Assembly (NCBI GenBank): GCA_016584305.1
Contig: JACEEZ010000330.1
Location: 167,501-231,500, forward strand
Source of the DNA: Chionoecetes opilio
Lineage: Eukaryota > Arthropoda > Malacostraca > Decapoda > Majidae
Reading direction: 5' to 3'
Length of the DNA: 64,000 bases
The translations under genes were made by a program, and so were the position numbers. Below the pieces are notes generated by a model that had not been told where the DNA came from, did no database searches, and worked only from the letters and a program-made list of their open reading frames with translations. Shown here one piece after another: positions 10,755 to 23,043 of the stretch (its first letter is position 1; each line of letters opens with the position of its first letter).

Positions 10755-11687
10755 ATGGCGCAAATAGACGAAGAGGATGAAGAGGATGAAAATGCGGGAA
10801 ACGATGAGTTATTGCTGCGGACGCACAACATTACGTACATAGGCCCCCAGGAGCTCCATAGCCTGACGCGCGGAGACTTCATAGCCGAGGGCGCCTTCGG
10901 CTCCGTGCGAAGAGTTGTGTATCGCGGGCAGGAGGCCGTGATCAAGGAGCTCAAGGATGGCCACGCCGTGCTGCCGCTGCTGTCCGAGGCGCGGGTGTTG
11001 GTGGAGGTGGCGGGGGCCGGGGGGGCGCCGCGCCTCCTGGCTGCCTCCCTCAACCCCCCCGCGCTGCTGATGGAGTTCGTGGGCTGCAGCATCTATCACG
11101 ACTACGTGTGGCGGTGCTCCGTGCGGGACTTCCTCGCGTCGCTCAGCAGCATCGCGCGGCGGTTGGGCGAGATCCACGCCGCGGGCATCGTGCACAACGA
11201 TATCAAGTCCAACAACATCACGTATTCCGGCAGCGTCGCCAAGCCGCTGTTCCACATCATCGACTTCGGTCTGGCTTGTCGCGTTGGCAAGGTCTGTTGG
11301 GACTTGAGGGGCGTGGAATCAGAGTGGGTGGCGCCGGAGGTCACGAGTGGCAGCTCAGTGGCGCCTTCTAGCGACGTGTACAGCGTGGGCAAGATGGTGG
11401 CGTGCCTGTCCAAGTATTCCCACCGTCTGTACCTGCGTGCGCCGCTGCGGGAGCTGGCCTCGCAGTGCACCGTGTGGGACCCCGCGCGCCGCCCCTCCCT
11501 CCTCCGCCTGGCGCAGGACGTGCAGCGCGTCGCGGCGCAGCTGACGCCCGGACAGCTGCAGCAGCAGTACATCAGCAGGAATAAAACGTACGGCCTGAAA
11601 CGTAGTGGCTGTCAGCTGCTTCGTTCACCCAGGTCGTCCAGCACCGAGGCGACGACGACCAAAACGTGTGTGGCAAAGGGTTTTTAA
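10755..11687 (+). CDS. Protein kinase, single exon
   Basis: 310 residues from ATG 10755 to TAA 11685. After an acidic N-terminus (EEDEEDE) the kinase fold is legible: glycine loop AEGAFGSV (44-51), beta-3 lysine K64 in AVIKEL, helix-C glutamate about E78, catalytic loop HNDIKSNN (147-154; HND instead of the usual HRD), DFG at 170-172, APE at 193-195, helix-F aspartate D207 and the late arginine in WDPARRPS. All residues needed for phosphotransfer are present, so the protein is probably active. Family is not assigned; the HND loop and short length fit divergent or Tyr-kinase-like Ser/Thr kinases. The C-terminal 45 residues are basic and Ser/Thr-rich. It shares frame and GC-rich composition with the membrane-protein ORF 21 nt upstream. 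It could be host, a retrocopy, or acquired from a large DNA virus; the sequence alone does not decide this. Confidence 0.85.
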   Translation: MAQIDEEDEEDENAGNDELLLRTHNITYIGPQELHSLTRGDFIAEGAFGSVRRVVYRGQEAVIKELKDGHAVLPLLSEARVLVEVAGAGGAPRLLAASLNPPALLMEFVGCSIYHDYVWRCSVRDFLASLSSIARRLGEIHAAGIVHNDIKSNNITYSGSVAKPLFHIIDFGLACRVGKVCWDLRGVESEWVAPEVTSGSSVAPSSDVYSVGKMVACLSKYSHRLYLRAPLRELASQCTVWDPARRPSLLRLAQDVQRVAAQLTPGQLQQQYISRNKTYGLKRSGCQLLRSPRSSSTEATTTKTCVAKGF

Positions 11688-11703
11688 AATCACACAGAGT
11701 CAG

Positions 11704-11709
11704 AATAAA
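11704..11709 (+). terminator. Candidate polyadenylation signal of the kinase ORF
   Basis: AATAAA 17 nt after the kinase stop codon. Another AATAAA inside the coding region near 11580 is ignored. No downstream GT-rich element is obvious. Confidence 0.35.
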
Positions 11710-12189
<480 letters not shown>

Positions 12190-13143
12190 AATCAGAGAGA
12201 GAGTCATAAACACGGTGTTGTGTACAATGCCATTCGGATTGTCTTTCAGAGCATCATAGTTATTACAGATAACTTCTGGGTCAGCTATCCTAGTATCTGT
12301 TGTTCTTCCTATGTATTCCTATGTATCCACGTGTGACCTGACCTGACCTGACCTGACCTCTATCGCCACGTACTCAGTGACCCAGGATGAAGCAAAACCA
12401 TCAATAAATCCAAGGAAACTGATGAGACCACTTATTCATCGACCTTGAATTACCTTGATTTGTCGATGCGAACTTTATTTTCCCTGATGATAGAGTTCCC
12501 TCGGCGGCTTAATTAGGGCGCCACGACTAATGTTAGGCCGGGCAGCGTTTGGCCGGCTAATTACCCCTCTCCCCCCTAATTTTTTTTTATAATATCCCAA
12601 TCCGTGGTTTTCTCTTTCATCATCAGTAAAACACTATGCTTCTGGCATCAAATATCAGTCAGTAAGCAGCAAGGGATCAGGATTTCTCGCCTCGTTAGAA
12701 AAACCAGAGTATACCACCACCACCACCACCACCACCACCACCACTACTCCGGAAACAAGAAAATTTTACGTATTATGGAAATATATATCACCTTTTCACT
12801 TTCCTTCCCATTTATTTTTGTTTACCTTATACCATTTCAAAGACGAAGAACTAAGTTAATGACGTCACTAATGTTCAACCAATCAAAACACAGTGTATCT
12901 ACGAGGTGGCCAATGAGCATCGAGAAACTCCCTTCACCTCACGACAACTAAACCAATGAGAGTTTTGCTTTACCACCACCACCACCACCTCCACAGCTGG
13001 TCATGACCCTCCTGTTGCACCACCTGCGCCTCCTCCCCCAGGTGGAAGCGACCAGCTGTGTGAGGAGGAAAACAGGTGGTCGAGACAGCTAAAGGTGCTG
13101 GCTGCGTGCATGGTATAAAGAGAGGATAAAATACACGCCTGGA

Positions 13144-13155
13144 GAGAGAGAGAAT

Positions 13156-13241
<86 letters not shown>
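13144..13241. repeat. (GA)n microsatellite and degenerate cagacaaagaga repeats
   Basis: The GA tract continues to about 13440 as imperfect purine-rich repeats of acagacagacaaagagac type. 13487-13860 is pyrimidine-rich without a gene. Confidence 0.9.
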
Positions 13242-13246
<5 letters not shown>

Positions 13247-13874
13247 GAAACAGACAGACAAAGACCTAAAAAGAAACTGAGACAAAAATACCGACAGACA
13301 GACAAAGAGACAGAAACAGACAGATTAAGACCTACACAGAAACTGAGACAAAACGATGGACAAAGAGACAGAAACAAACAGAGACAAAAATACAGACACA
13401 CAGACAAACAAAGATCAAAATAAACACAAATAGAACAAGCCAAAATACAAACAGAACAAAAATTCATTATAAAGGCAGTATCTCAATTCCCCTCTCCTCC
13501 CTCCTTCCCATCTCCCCCCTTTCCCCTCCCACCTTTCCCCCTCCCACCTCCCACATCCCCCCCTCCAACATCCACTCCACCTTCTCCTTCCCTCTTCATA
13601 CCTTCCCACCTTCCCCCTCTCCTCTTCCATCCTCCCTCCCCCCACCCTCCCCTTCCATCTCCTCGCAGTCACCTGTATATACCTACACGGCCAGGTGACT
13701 CCCCTTCCCCTCCCTTTCCCCTCCACACACCTGAATTTCCGGTGCGATGCAATACCTGTCCTGCCTTTGAGGTGGCCTAGAGTCATCAGGTAAGGGGGTC
13801 GCTCCTTGATAACACCCCCAACACCCCAACCCAACCCTCCCCTTCCCCCCTCCACCGCTGACCATTGCCTTCCT

Positions 13875-14060
13875 CAATGTTTTTTTCACGCCACTATGTA
13901 TTTTTTCCGCCACTCTATATTTATTTCACGCCACTATGTATTTTTTTCACCACTCAATTTTTTCCCCCACCACTGTATTTTTTACGCCACTATATTTTTT
14001 TTAACGCCACTATGTATTTTTCCCGCCACTCTATATTTTTTTTTTACGCCACCCTGATAA
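13875..14060. repeat. Degenerate tandem array of cgccactatgtatttttt units
   Basis: About nine imperfect units of 18-24 bp in which cgccacta/cgccactc alternates with a T run. Confidence 0.85.
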
Positions 14061-14599
14061 CATTTCCTGCGACCCTTCTCTGAACCACGTGATCGGTGCC
14101 TAACCCAACACCCGGTACAAAAATGAAAAGAAAAAAAAGAAAAAAAAAGAGAAAAAGAAAAGAAAAGATCAGGCACAACAAAGAAAAGAGAAAATGTTCA
14201 ATTCAGTAATATTTTGTTTGTTAATTTGTATTTGTTGTTATATTAAATTTTCGTTTGTATTGCGCTGCAGATTTTTTCGTTGTTAATTTTTTTTGTTTCT
14301 GTCAAGTGTTAAAACGAAATTTAGTAGTTCAGATATATAGTTCAGGTTTAGTAGTTCTGTATAGTTCAGTTTTGTAGTTTTAACTTTAAATTATATGTAT
14401 TTATTGATTTATTCACCATTTTTGGGGGCGTTTCACAATAACAATACACATCGTTATCGCACTAAAACATCTTAGCATGACTATTTACCTTTTTTTCTAT
14501 TTCCCTCCAGGATATGATATGTATTTTATAATAACACCTTCATTATTCTTATCTATTTTTCTTTTCTTACATCACGAACACACCTTAAAAACATTCCTC

Positions 14600-14672
14600 C
14601 TATACAGAAACTACCACGTGTAAGTCTCACTGCCTTTTGTAGCTTCCTCATTTTCTTATGTTCTTATTTGCT
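14600..14672 (+). mobile_element. LINE 3' tail remnant
   Basis: Reads cagaaactaccacgtgtaag, then ttttgtagcttcctcatttt cttatgttctta. The same tail occurs at 22763-22827 and 36475-36540 on this strand and at 43105, 59690 and 61478 on the other. Between 14060 and 15170 nothing else was recognised apart from T-rich stretches. Confidence 0.7.
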
Positions 14673-15179
14673 TTGCAGGTGGACGGGATATCCTCGGACC
14701 TTTCACCTGTCATCTACTTTTGCGTCACAAGAGGAAGGAAGCATCTCACCTCAACCAGTGAAGCAGTAATAAGGTGGGAGTAATTACCTATGTGGTGTGA
14801 GGTTTCTGTTGTCTATTCTTTATATAATTTACAAGTGTGATGTTAGACAGGTAAGCAAAGCAGGAAGGAAGAGGCTATAGTCGCAAAGCTTAAGGTGTGA
14901 TACGTGGGGATGGTTGAATGAAAGTGAATGGAATAGATAAGAGTGCTTAATCTTTTTACCACCACGCCCCTTTAGTAGTGGGTCCTTGCCTCCATGCCCC
15001 CCCTCCCCCCCGGCCTTCACGGGAAGATATTCAAAAATAACCCTGAATCACAAAGTCTGATTTAGATAATAATAATTTGGGCAAGCAATAATAATAATAA
15101 GGGTGCGACCGCAATGGAAGCGAGAAAGCGAGGGAGAGCTTTAACAAAACTAGGTAACGCTCTGGCTGACTGTGCGGGT

Positions 15180-15475
15180 GGCTGTATAACAATAATAAAT
15201 AATAATAATAATAATAATAATAATTAATAGCAATAACTAATAATGATATGATAAAGATTTTACTGATAATAATAAAACTTATGATGAATATAGTAATAAT
15301 GGTAATTTTGATTCAATAATAATAGTAATATTAATGATAATAATGATAATAATAGCAATAATAATAGCAATAACAGCATCAAAAATAGAGTGATGATAAC
15401 AATAATGATGATGATGATAATAATGCTGAAAATAATAACGATAACAATGGTAATAATAATTTTTTTAAATAATAT
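15180..15475. repeat. (AAT/GAT)n trinucleotide-rich region
   Basis: Imperfect runs of aataata, gataata and gatgatgat over about 290 bp. After it, 15607-15675 holds three near-copies of tcacgccccccaaggtaatta. 15700-16250 shows no gene. Confidence 0.85.
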
Positions 15476-16251
15476 TGCATAAAGGTCTACAGAGATAGTG
15501 AAATGCGGCAAAACGTCACCGCAGAGTTTTCCAGAACACTTGCTTCTCCGTCGCGACTTTCTTCGCTCACCCTCGAAACCCGAGCTTAAATTAAATACTT
15601 GACAGTTCCCCCTTCTTGACTCACGCCCCCCAAGGTAATTACTCACGCCCCCCAAGGTAATTATTCACGCCCCCCAGATTAAGAATAGCTGTATTAGATT
15701 ATAGTTCTAGTTAAACAGCGAAGGAGTGCAACATAATAGTTTTTTCTTGTTTTATCATACCCGTTGCCCATATGTCTTCTTCTTCTTCTTGTGACCTTTT
15801 CTGCTTATTATCGCTTTGTGGGTTGTCTGTCAAGCTCGGGGTCGAACTTGACACATATATTCCTTCTTTGCCACTCTGTAGTTCTTTCTTTCCCTGCCAC
15901 CTGTGGGGAGAGAAGGGGCACAACAGGGCAGTATATACACAGACATAAGTCCCTCCTATCAACTAACCTCCTATACGTCTTCTACATTCCCACGCAATCT
16001 TTTTTCCCAAGCCTGCTTTAAAAACACCTTAGTTATTTCTACTATTTTTCTTCTCTCTTCATTTTCTCTTCTCTCATGTATCATCGTTAGCCATTAAGAA
16101 TCTCGTTTTCTTTCACTCAACATTGTAAAAGCACCACTTTTCTTACATTTTTACTTTCTGCACTCGCATTGAAAGATATTATTCTGTGATAAATAAGATT
16201 AACAAAACTATAAGTCTAGTTTGTAATATATTATGAGCCACCTTCGCCACA

Positions 16252-16628
<377 letters not shown>

Positions 16629-16790
16629 CACACACACACAGGCAGGGCGCAGTAACCCTTTGGAATAACACGAATAGTTTCGTGCAGTATGACGATTAAG
16701 TTACGTGGCAGGTAGCAAGGGACGAACAGCGGGAGGCGAACATGCAGTTGCAGTACTATTCTGGATGGATTAATACGGGAACATATGCTG

Positions 16791-16794
<4 letters not shown>

Positions 16795-16864
<70 letters not shown>

Positions 16865-17009
16865 ATTTATTGCGCACAAGGCGTCAGTCTATTATAGTAC
16901 ATAAGATAGCATAATAATAATGGAGACAGCAAATAGCATGAGTCTAATACGTTAAATTACCAGCGTTAATTAACATAGAATAATAAAAAGTAAGTGAGTC
17001 AAATAACTG

Positions 17010-17079
<70 letters not shown>
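16795..17079. repeat. Two (GA)n microsatellites
   Basis: GA tracts at 16795-16856 and 17013-17079. 17080-18040 holds C-homopolymer-rich degenerate elements (17550-17760, ending near cacgccactgc) but no gene. Confidence 0.93.
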
Positions 17080-17082
<3 letters not shown>

Positions 17083-18049
17083 CAAGCATCGTTTGGTAGT
17101 GAATGTACTTGGAAATGCCTGTGATAGTGATTGTGGTGAAGAAGTGAGCTATTATTAATATTGATACCTTAATGATCACTCTTCTATATACAAGTGTGCA
17201 TAAATTTTAACTATATTCCTTCGTTACATTAGCGACAGGAGTTTTAATAGTGTTGCAGTGAACAGCGAGACAGGTAGTGAAGCAGGTATAGTTAAGGTGA
17301 CGCATGCGTAGAAAAGGATAACGAAGGTTGAGGGAAGGGGGTAAGGGGGGGAGGGGAGTCTTAGGAGGAGGTCCGAGGTAGTCAGTAGCAGTGACGCAGC
17401 TACGGCCGGGGCAAATCTGACCCATCCATTACATTTCATCAGTAAGTTATTCAATTATTGATTTCTAAAACTGTATTTCAAACTAACGTCCATGTATTTG
17501 ATAAACAAGACAATGACCTTGTTAGAAAAGTGTGATAGGGGAAGCAAGTGCCCCCCCCCCCCTCCCCATGATAATCCTGTGCCCCCCACTAGCCCCCCCC
17601 CCCACTAGCACTAGCCGTATTCTGTATAATGCTCTAATACCCACCACTGATCTGATCTTAGAATATACCCTTCTATGGGGCATCAGAGTGGCCCCGCTTG
17701 CCTAGTGCCCCCCCCCCCCCCAGGTGCCCCCCATTGATAGATAACCTATAGCCACGCCACTGCTAACAAAGCAATCCAGTCCTTTAACAACCCACAAACT
17801 ACGTAGCAGAAAAAAAAGGGATGATATCCTACCCACAATCCTCTGCGACGCTGTTAATGAGTTCGAAGCACTAACGAACCCTATCAATATAAGCTTTAAA
17901 AAAGATACAACAAAACTATACCTACAGTACTGCTAACTCACATTTACTAACATTTAAAACTTAGATAACATTACAGGTCAAGAATTATTGGTCAAATATC
18001 AACAGGTAAGGGCGTGGAAAGGAAATAAGGGAAAAGTTTAGTGTTTCGA

Positions 18050-18214
18050 AGCAGTGTTTATCTCTTTGAGTCATCCGATACGAGCGACAGTCGGGAGCGA
18101 GCCAGCGAGCAAGCAGGACGTGTGTGCAGGCAGCTGCAGGGAGGAGGAAGAGGATGGTTTTCGGCCAAACATCGCTGTATTTTGTTGCTTTTCTTCATAT
18201 TTCTGCAGCGTAAG
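18050..18214 (+). other. Candidate 5' exon of an unknown plus-strand transcript
   Basis: Ends in a consensus splice donor (cgtaag|gtaagtag, donor at 18215). The frame that would join to the acceptor at 20811 has no ATG, so it would be untranslated; a short ATG frame (18154) with a hydrophobic stretch stops at the exon end. The left boundary is a guess. Support is the donor and its compatibility with two downstream exons. Confidence 0.3.
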
Positions 18215-18257
18215 GTAAGTAGAGAGAGAAAGGGAGGGGGTGAGATGAATGAGTAGG

Positions 18258-18441
18258 CAGTGGCGGATCTAAGGGCCCGTAGTAAAGGGTACTGTAACCA
18301 CGGCCACCCCAGATATGAGTCAGATGTCTAATGGAACTTCAACCTTTTTTTTTTTTTAATGGCAATGTCATGGCCACCCAATACTAGATCCGTGTCCACC
18401 CTTGTTCACCCCATTGTCACCATGTCCTGGCGGCGCCACTG
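18258..18441. mobile_element. hAT-like MITE with 8-bp target duplication
   Basis: Termini CAGTGGCGG and GGCGCCACTG (CAGTGGCG inverted). Flanks tgagtagg (18250-18257) and tgagtggg (18442-18449) match at seven of eight bases, as expected for the 8-bp duplication of hAT transposons. 184 bp, no coding capacity. Confidence 0.75.
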
Positions 18442-18579
18442 TGAGTGGGAGAAGGAGGGAGGGAGGGCGGGTGAGCTTACGTGTGATTTGAGGTTGTTTA
18501 GTCCTCCCTGCAAAGTAATGGCTGTTGGCTCGTTATCTTTCTGTCTTATATAATGTCAGATCAGCTATAGCCAGTGGCG

Positions 18580-20352
18580 TAACAAGTGCTTTTTTTCGAG
18601 TGTTTTTTTTTTTTGGCAGTGCATTTTTTTGGCAGTGCATTTTTTTGACTGCATTTTTTTGGCAGTGCATTTTTTTGACTGCAATTTTTTTGACAGTGCA
18701 TTTTTTTTACTGCAATTTTTTTTGCAGTGCATTTTTTTGACTGCAATTTTTTTGCCAGTGCATTTTTTTTACTGCATTTTTTTGCAGTGCATTTTTTTTA
18801 CTGCATTTTTTTGGCAATGCATTTTTTTTACTGCAATTTTTTTCGCAGTGCATTTTTTTCGCAGTGCATTTTTTTCGCAGTGCACTTTTTTCGAAGTGCA
18901 ATTTTTTCGAAGTGCATTTTTTTCGAAGTGCATTTTTTTTTAAGTGCATTTTTTTGGCAGTGCATTTTTTTTACTGCATTTTTTTTGGAAGTGCATTTTT
19001 TTGGCAGTGCATTTTTTTGACTGCATTTTTTTGGCAGTGCATTTTTTTGACCATTTTTTTGGAAGTGCATTTTTTTGGCAGTGCATTTTTTTGGAAGTGC
19101 ATTTTTTTGGCAGTGCATTTTTTTTACTGCATTTTTTTGAAGTGCATTTTTTTGGCAGTGCATTTTTTTGACTGCATTTTTTTGGCAGTGCATTTTTTTG
19201 GAAGTGCATTTTTTTGGCAGTGCATTTTTTTGGCATGATTTTTGACTGCATTTTTTTGGCAGTGCATTTTTTTGATGCATTTTTTGGCAGTGCAGTTTTT
19301 TGGCAGTGCAGTTTTTTTGGCAGTGCAGTTTTTTTATGCATTTTTTGGAAGTGCATTTTTTTTACTGCATTTTTTTGTCAGTGCATTTTTTTGGAAGTGC
19401 ATTTTTTTGAGTGCATTTTTTTGGCAGTGCATTTTTTGGCAGTGCATTTTTTGGAGTCATTTTTTGAAGTGCATTTTTTTCGAAGTGCATTTTTTTGAAG
19501 TGCATTTTTTCGAAGTGCATTTTTTTCAAGTGCATTTTTTTCGAAGTGCATTTTTTTCGAAGTGCATTTTTTCTGAAGTGCATTTTTTTCGAAGTGCATT
19601 TTTTTCGAAGTGCATTTTTTTTAAGTGCATTTTTTTTAAGTGCATTTTTTTTAAGTGCATTTTTTTCGGAGTGCATTTTTTTGAGTGCATTTTTTGCGAG
19701 TGCATTTTTTCGGAGTGCATTTTTTTCCGAGTACATTTTTTCGGAGTGCATTTTTTTCGGAGTGCATTTTTTTCGGAGTGCATTTTTTCGGAGTGCATTT
19801 TTTTGGAGTGCATTTTTTTCGAGTGCATTTTTTTGAATGCATTTTTTTGGCAGTGCATTTTTTGGCAGTGCATTTTTTTGACGTGCATTTTTTTGGCAGT
19901 GCATTTTTTTGGCAGTGCATTTTTTCGGCAGTGCATTTTTTTGGCAGTGCATTTTTTCGACAGTGCATTTTTTCGACAGTGCATTTTTTCGCAGTGCATA
20001 TTTTTCGAAGTGCATTTTTTTGCAAGTGCATTTTTTTCGAAGTGCCTTTTTTCGCAGTGCATTTTTTTCGGAGTGCATTTTTTTCGGAGTGCATTTTTTT
20101 CGGAGTGCATTTTCTTTTTCGAATTGCATTTTTTTCGAATGATTTTTTCGATTGCATTTTTTTGGAATGCATTTTTTTCGAGGTGCATTTTTTTGGAGTG
20201 CATTTTTTTCGGAGTGCATTTTTTCGGATGCATTATTTTCGAAGTGCATTTTTTTCGAATTGCATTTTTTTCGAATTGCATTTTTTTCGAAGTGCATTTT
20301 TTTCGGAGTGCATTTTTTTCTGAGTGCATTTTTTTCTGAGTGCATTTTTGTG
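18580..20352. repeat. 1.75-kb array of 15-19-bp T-rich units
   Basis: About 100 copies of gtgcatttttttcga or cagtgcatttttttgg, with the linker drifting along the array: ggcagt on the left, cgaagt or cggagt on the right. It starts beside a decayed cagtggcgtaacaagtgctt terminus. Both strands give long open frames of Phe/His or Lys/Asn composition that are not genes. Confidence 0.95.
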
Positions 20353-20810
20353 TGTCCTTGCCCAGTCCTTTGTGATGAAAAGAAAAAAAAAAAAAAAAGG
20401 GGGTTATAAAACCGAGGTTGGTCAGATTTCAGTACTGAACAAAGCATGGGGAATATACAATCTATAGGACTGCTTCATCACGCCAAAGCTCTTTTTCTTA
20501 GGGTTTTACTCCTACTGATGAATATAAAAATAATAACGAAGTTGAACCCCAACTCAGATATGTCTTAATTTGATTTTAATTTCATGTTTCGAAAGTTATC
20601 CTAAACAAATTACCGGAGCCTTTTGGTAGAGCACAGTGTCTCACATCTTATATTCATTATACTCATGAATAAAGACCCGTCAAAAATTTTCAAGATCCTA
20701 ATATGGCCCTTAGATAACCCTAATCTAAACCAATACCCTTATGCGAGACCTAAAGCGGAATGCAGACCTAGAATTTAACCGTAATTTCTAATAGTGTTAC
20801 TTTGTTACAG
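20353..20810. other. LINE poly-A remnant and spacer
   Basis: 20354-20397 (ccttgcccagtcctttgtga then poly-A) is the extreme 3' end of the LINE also seen at 52550, 57240, 58100 and 58800. The rest of the stretch shows nothing. Confidence 0.5.
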
Positions 20811-21236
20811 GTGGAGGGTTGCTCTGCCAGCCTAGATGACACGCAATGGTACCAGGGATGTGAAGGTGTATGAAGCAGCAGCCCACACCACCCACCCCCT
20901 CCTCCCTAGTGTGGTGGCAGCCAGGGGTGGTGATGGTGTTCAGACGTCACATCTACACTGTTGATTGCTTGTCGGGAAGTCTGGAAAAGGACGACATTAA
21001 ACGAAGAGGCTGGCTGTCTGGAGGAATACTGGATACCATAAATACAAGTAAGTGTCTTATTTCACTTTAGCGGCTTTCATGGTTGACTATTTAAATGTGT
21101 AATCAAGGTTCTTATTTAGGACGTGTTTTTAATAAGGAACTGCTCTGGGTTTTCTGTCACCCCACACATTTGGGAAAATCAGTGTAGGAAAAACTAACAA
21201 TAATGCAATTTGATGTAGGGATGAGGTAACTTCACC

Positions 21237-21524
21237 AAGGGCGTAGCCAGAGGGGGGGCCAATGGGTCATGGCCCCCCCCAATTCAACATCTACTTTAGG
21301 AGTGTATGGTATAATTTCATCAATTTTACTATATTGAATATCATGCAAAGAACCAATAAATGACCCCCCATAGGGCTCAAAATGCCCCCAATTAAGTCAT
21401 ATCTTCAAAAATATTCTCTGGGGGGCTTACAGTGCCTCCCAGACCCCCAGCTGATTAAGGAACCCACCCCTCAACCATCATTGGGAGGTGGCCCCCCCCA
21501 ATTATTTTTCCTGGCTACGCCCTT
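21237..21524. mobile_element. TIR element with AAGGGCGTAGCC ends
   Basis: Twelve-base perfect inverted ends (AAGGGCGTAGCC / GGCTACGCCCTT), G-rich just inside the left and C-rich just inside the right. 288 bp, non-coding. Superfamily not assigned. Confidence 0.6.
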
Positions 21525-21573
21525 GAACCTCACCACCCACTACACTGGCCTGCACAGTAATCCCACCCTTGTA

Positions 21574-22072
21574 CAGACCCCTTTATAATGAATTTCAGCT
21601 TTAATGAACTTTTTCTGCCAGTCAGGTATATGCGGGGATTTACCGAATAAGCTAGGTAAAAGGGGTTTGGTTCGGTGGTGGGCCGGCCGAACATTTAATT
21701 CCTCTGTATGCGTGTAGTATTTGTGATGGTTGCATGTATGTACTATGGGTAAAACAAGTCTCGGTGCCTAGGGGTCCCATGAATACTGTAAACATTCGGT
21801 CAAAGGCTGATGCTATGGGAGGGTTTTCGTTTTCTTCGTTCCGCAGTGTCAGAATGTTTCACGCATATAGTCCACCGATACTTGTTTTACCCATAGTACG
21901 TATACAAACTCATCAAATGTAAAGAACAAAGTTAGTTATACACGGAAATGGTCAGAAATAGCAAACTTTCAGCTAATATAACTAACAAAGTTTGTTATGC
22001 GAAAAGTTCGGACCCCTCGGATATAACGTCACCACCTTCCCCTAATTGGTTCATTACAGCGAGGGTTTACTG
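21574..22072. mobile_element. pogo/Tigger-like MITE, decayed
   Basis: Left TA|CAGACCCCTTTATAATG and right GAGGGTTTACTG|TA are imperfect inverted ends flanked by TA. It contains another short TIR element at 21741-21898. Confidence 0.5.
21741..21898. mobile_element. 158-bp MITE nested in the Tigger-like element
   Basis: Inverted ends of about 26 bp with one mismatch: tactatgggtaaaacaagt at the left and acttgttttacccatagta at the right. Confidence 0.75.
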
Positions 22073-22179
22073 TACTACTGTGGTGCCGTCAGTCTTGGAG
22101 GATAAAGCCAGCCTTGAGACATGGGACGTAGCGTGTCTCATTGTTCCGTGAGTGTCACACGAGGCAGCTCAAAGGGATG

Positions 22180-22827
22180 AGGGCAGGAGGGGGGGATCTT
22201 TGCCTACAACTCATAGAACAAGAAGTAACAGATTCAAGCTGGAGAAGCGTAATTTAAAAAAGAAATAGGAAAAGCTGGTTCACAAATAGGATGGTAAATG
22301 ATTGGAATGGACTCAGTAGACAGGTAGTTAGTGCGGAGTCATTAGAGAGCTTTAAAGGGAGGCTAGATAAATTCATGGATGGGGATGAAAGGTGGATGTA
22401 GGTAGTGTTAAGTTTTAAAAAAAAAAAAAAATTTACATTTGTGCCTATAGCGCCTGTAGGCAGTGGTGACCCAGGGCTCGGATGGTAGGCTCTGGAGGTT
22501 CACTTGAGGGCTGTGATGGTTGGTCCTCGCCCGTGGTGGCGCAGGCAGGATTTATAGTGACTCCTGTGATTAGAGGCTCATGCCGCCCCCCTGTGTCCTC
22601 CAATGCATTCGCAATCGAAGGTAGAGTTGATGGGCAGGGCATGTGGGTGTTCTTAGGCCACTCGACGGTGCAGAAAGGTTTTGGGTTTCTTCGGGGATCG
22701 AACTCGGGTCACCGAGAACGCCAGTCGGAGACGCTAACCACTCCGCTACCGCCTCCCTCGGTAACAGGAACTACCTCGTGTAGGTCTCGCGGCCTCTTGT
22801 AGCTTCCTTATTTTCTTATGTTCTTAA
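22180..22827 (+). pseudogene. LINE RT C-terminal remnant split by a SINE
   Basis: 22200-22415 has the decayed coding tail of a CR1-like ORF2: NDWNGLS-like wording, then ESLESFKGRLDKFMDGDE, with several frameshifts and stops. Its 3' tail (aggaactacctcgtgtaggt ... cttatgttctta) resumes at 22763 after the SINE at 22437-22762. Confidence 0.7.
22437..22762 (-). mobile_element. tRNA-derived SINE, second copy
   Basis: Minus-strand 5' end gaggcggtagcggagtggtt agcg (A box) and gagttcgatccccg (B box). The 3' end cctacaggcgctataggca plus poly-T/A matches the SINE at 7531-8090. Confidence 0.75.
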
Positions 22828-23043
22828 GTGGCATTTCCCTTATTTACAAAAAGCAGACCATCTTTGTGCCACTGCACTTTTTTGTAAGAAGGCATGGCAT
22901 TGAAAGAAAATAGTTGAGCTGCTTCCTTGGTGTAGGTACAAGATTTCCCTATGACATGTTCCATCATAGCCTTCAAGGGTGTAAAATTTGTACCAGGTAT
23001 ATTGTGAATCTGTTTCAAAATATTGGTATTCCAGAATATGAGA

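Noticed and set aside
10164..10763. 199-codon minus-strand frame opposite the membrane-protein ORF
   Set aside because: GC-rich coding DNA commonly leaves the antisense open; the plus-strand frame has a signal-like start, membrane span and frame continuity with the kinase.
14672..14775. Exon-like segment after tttgctttgcag
   Set aside because: The acceptor is good but both flanking frames stop quickly (taataa at 14767) and no compatible donor was found.
19242..20447. Very long open frames (over 350 codons) on both strands across the T-rich array
   Set aside because: Composition is only the repeated Phe/His/Cys or Lys/Asn/Cys pattern of the unit; frames are open because the unit lacks stop codons.
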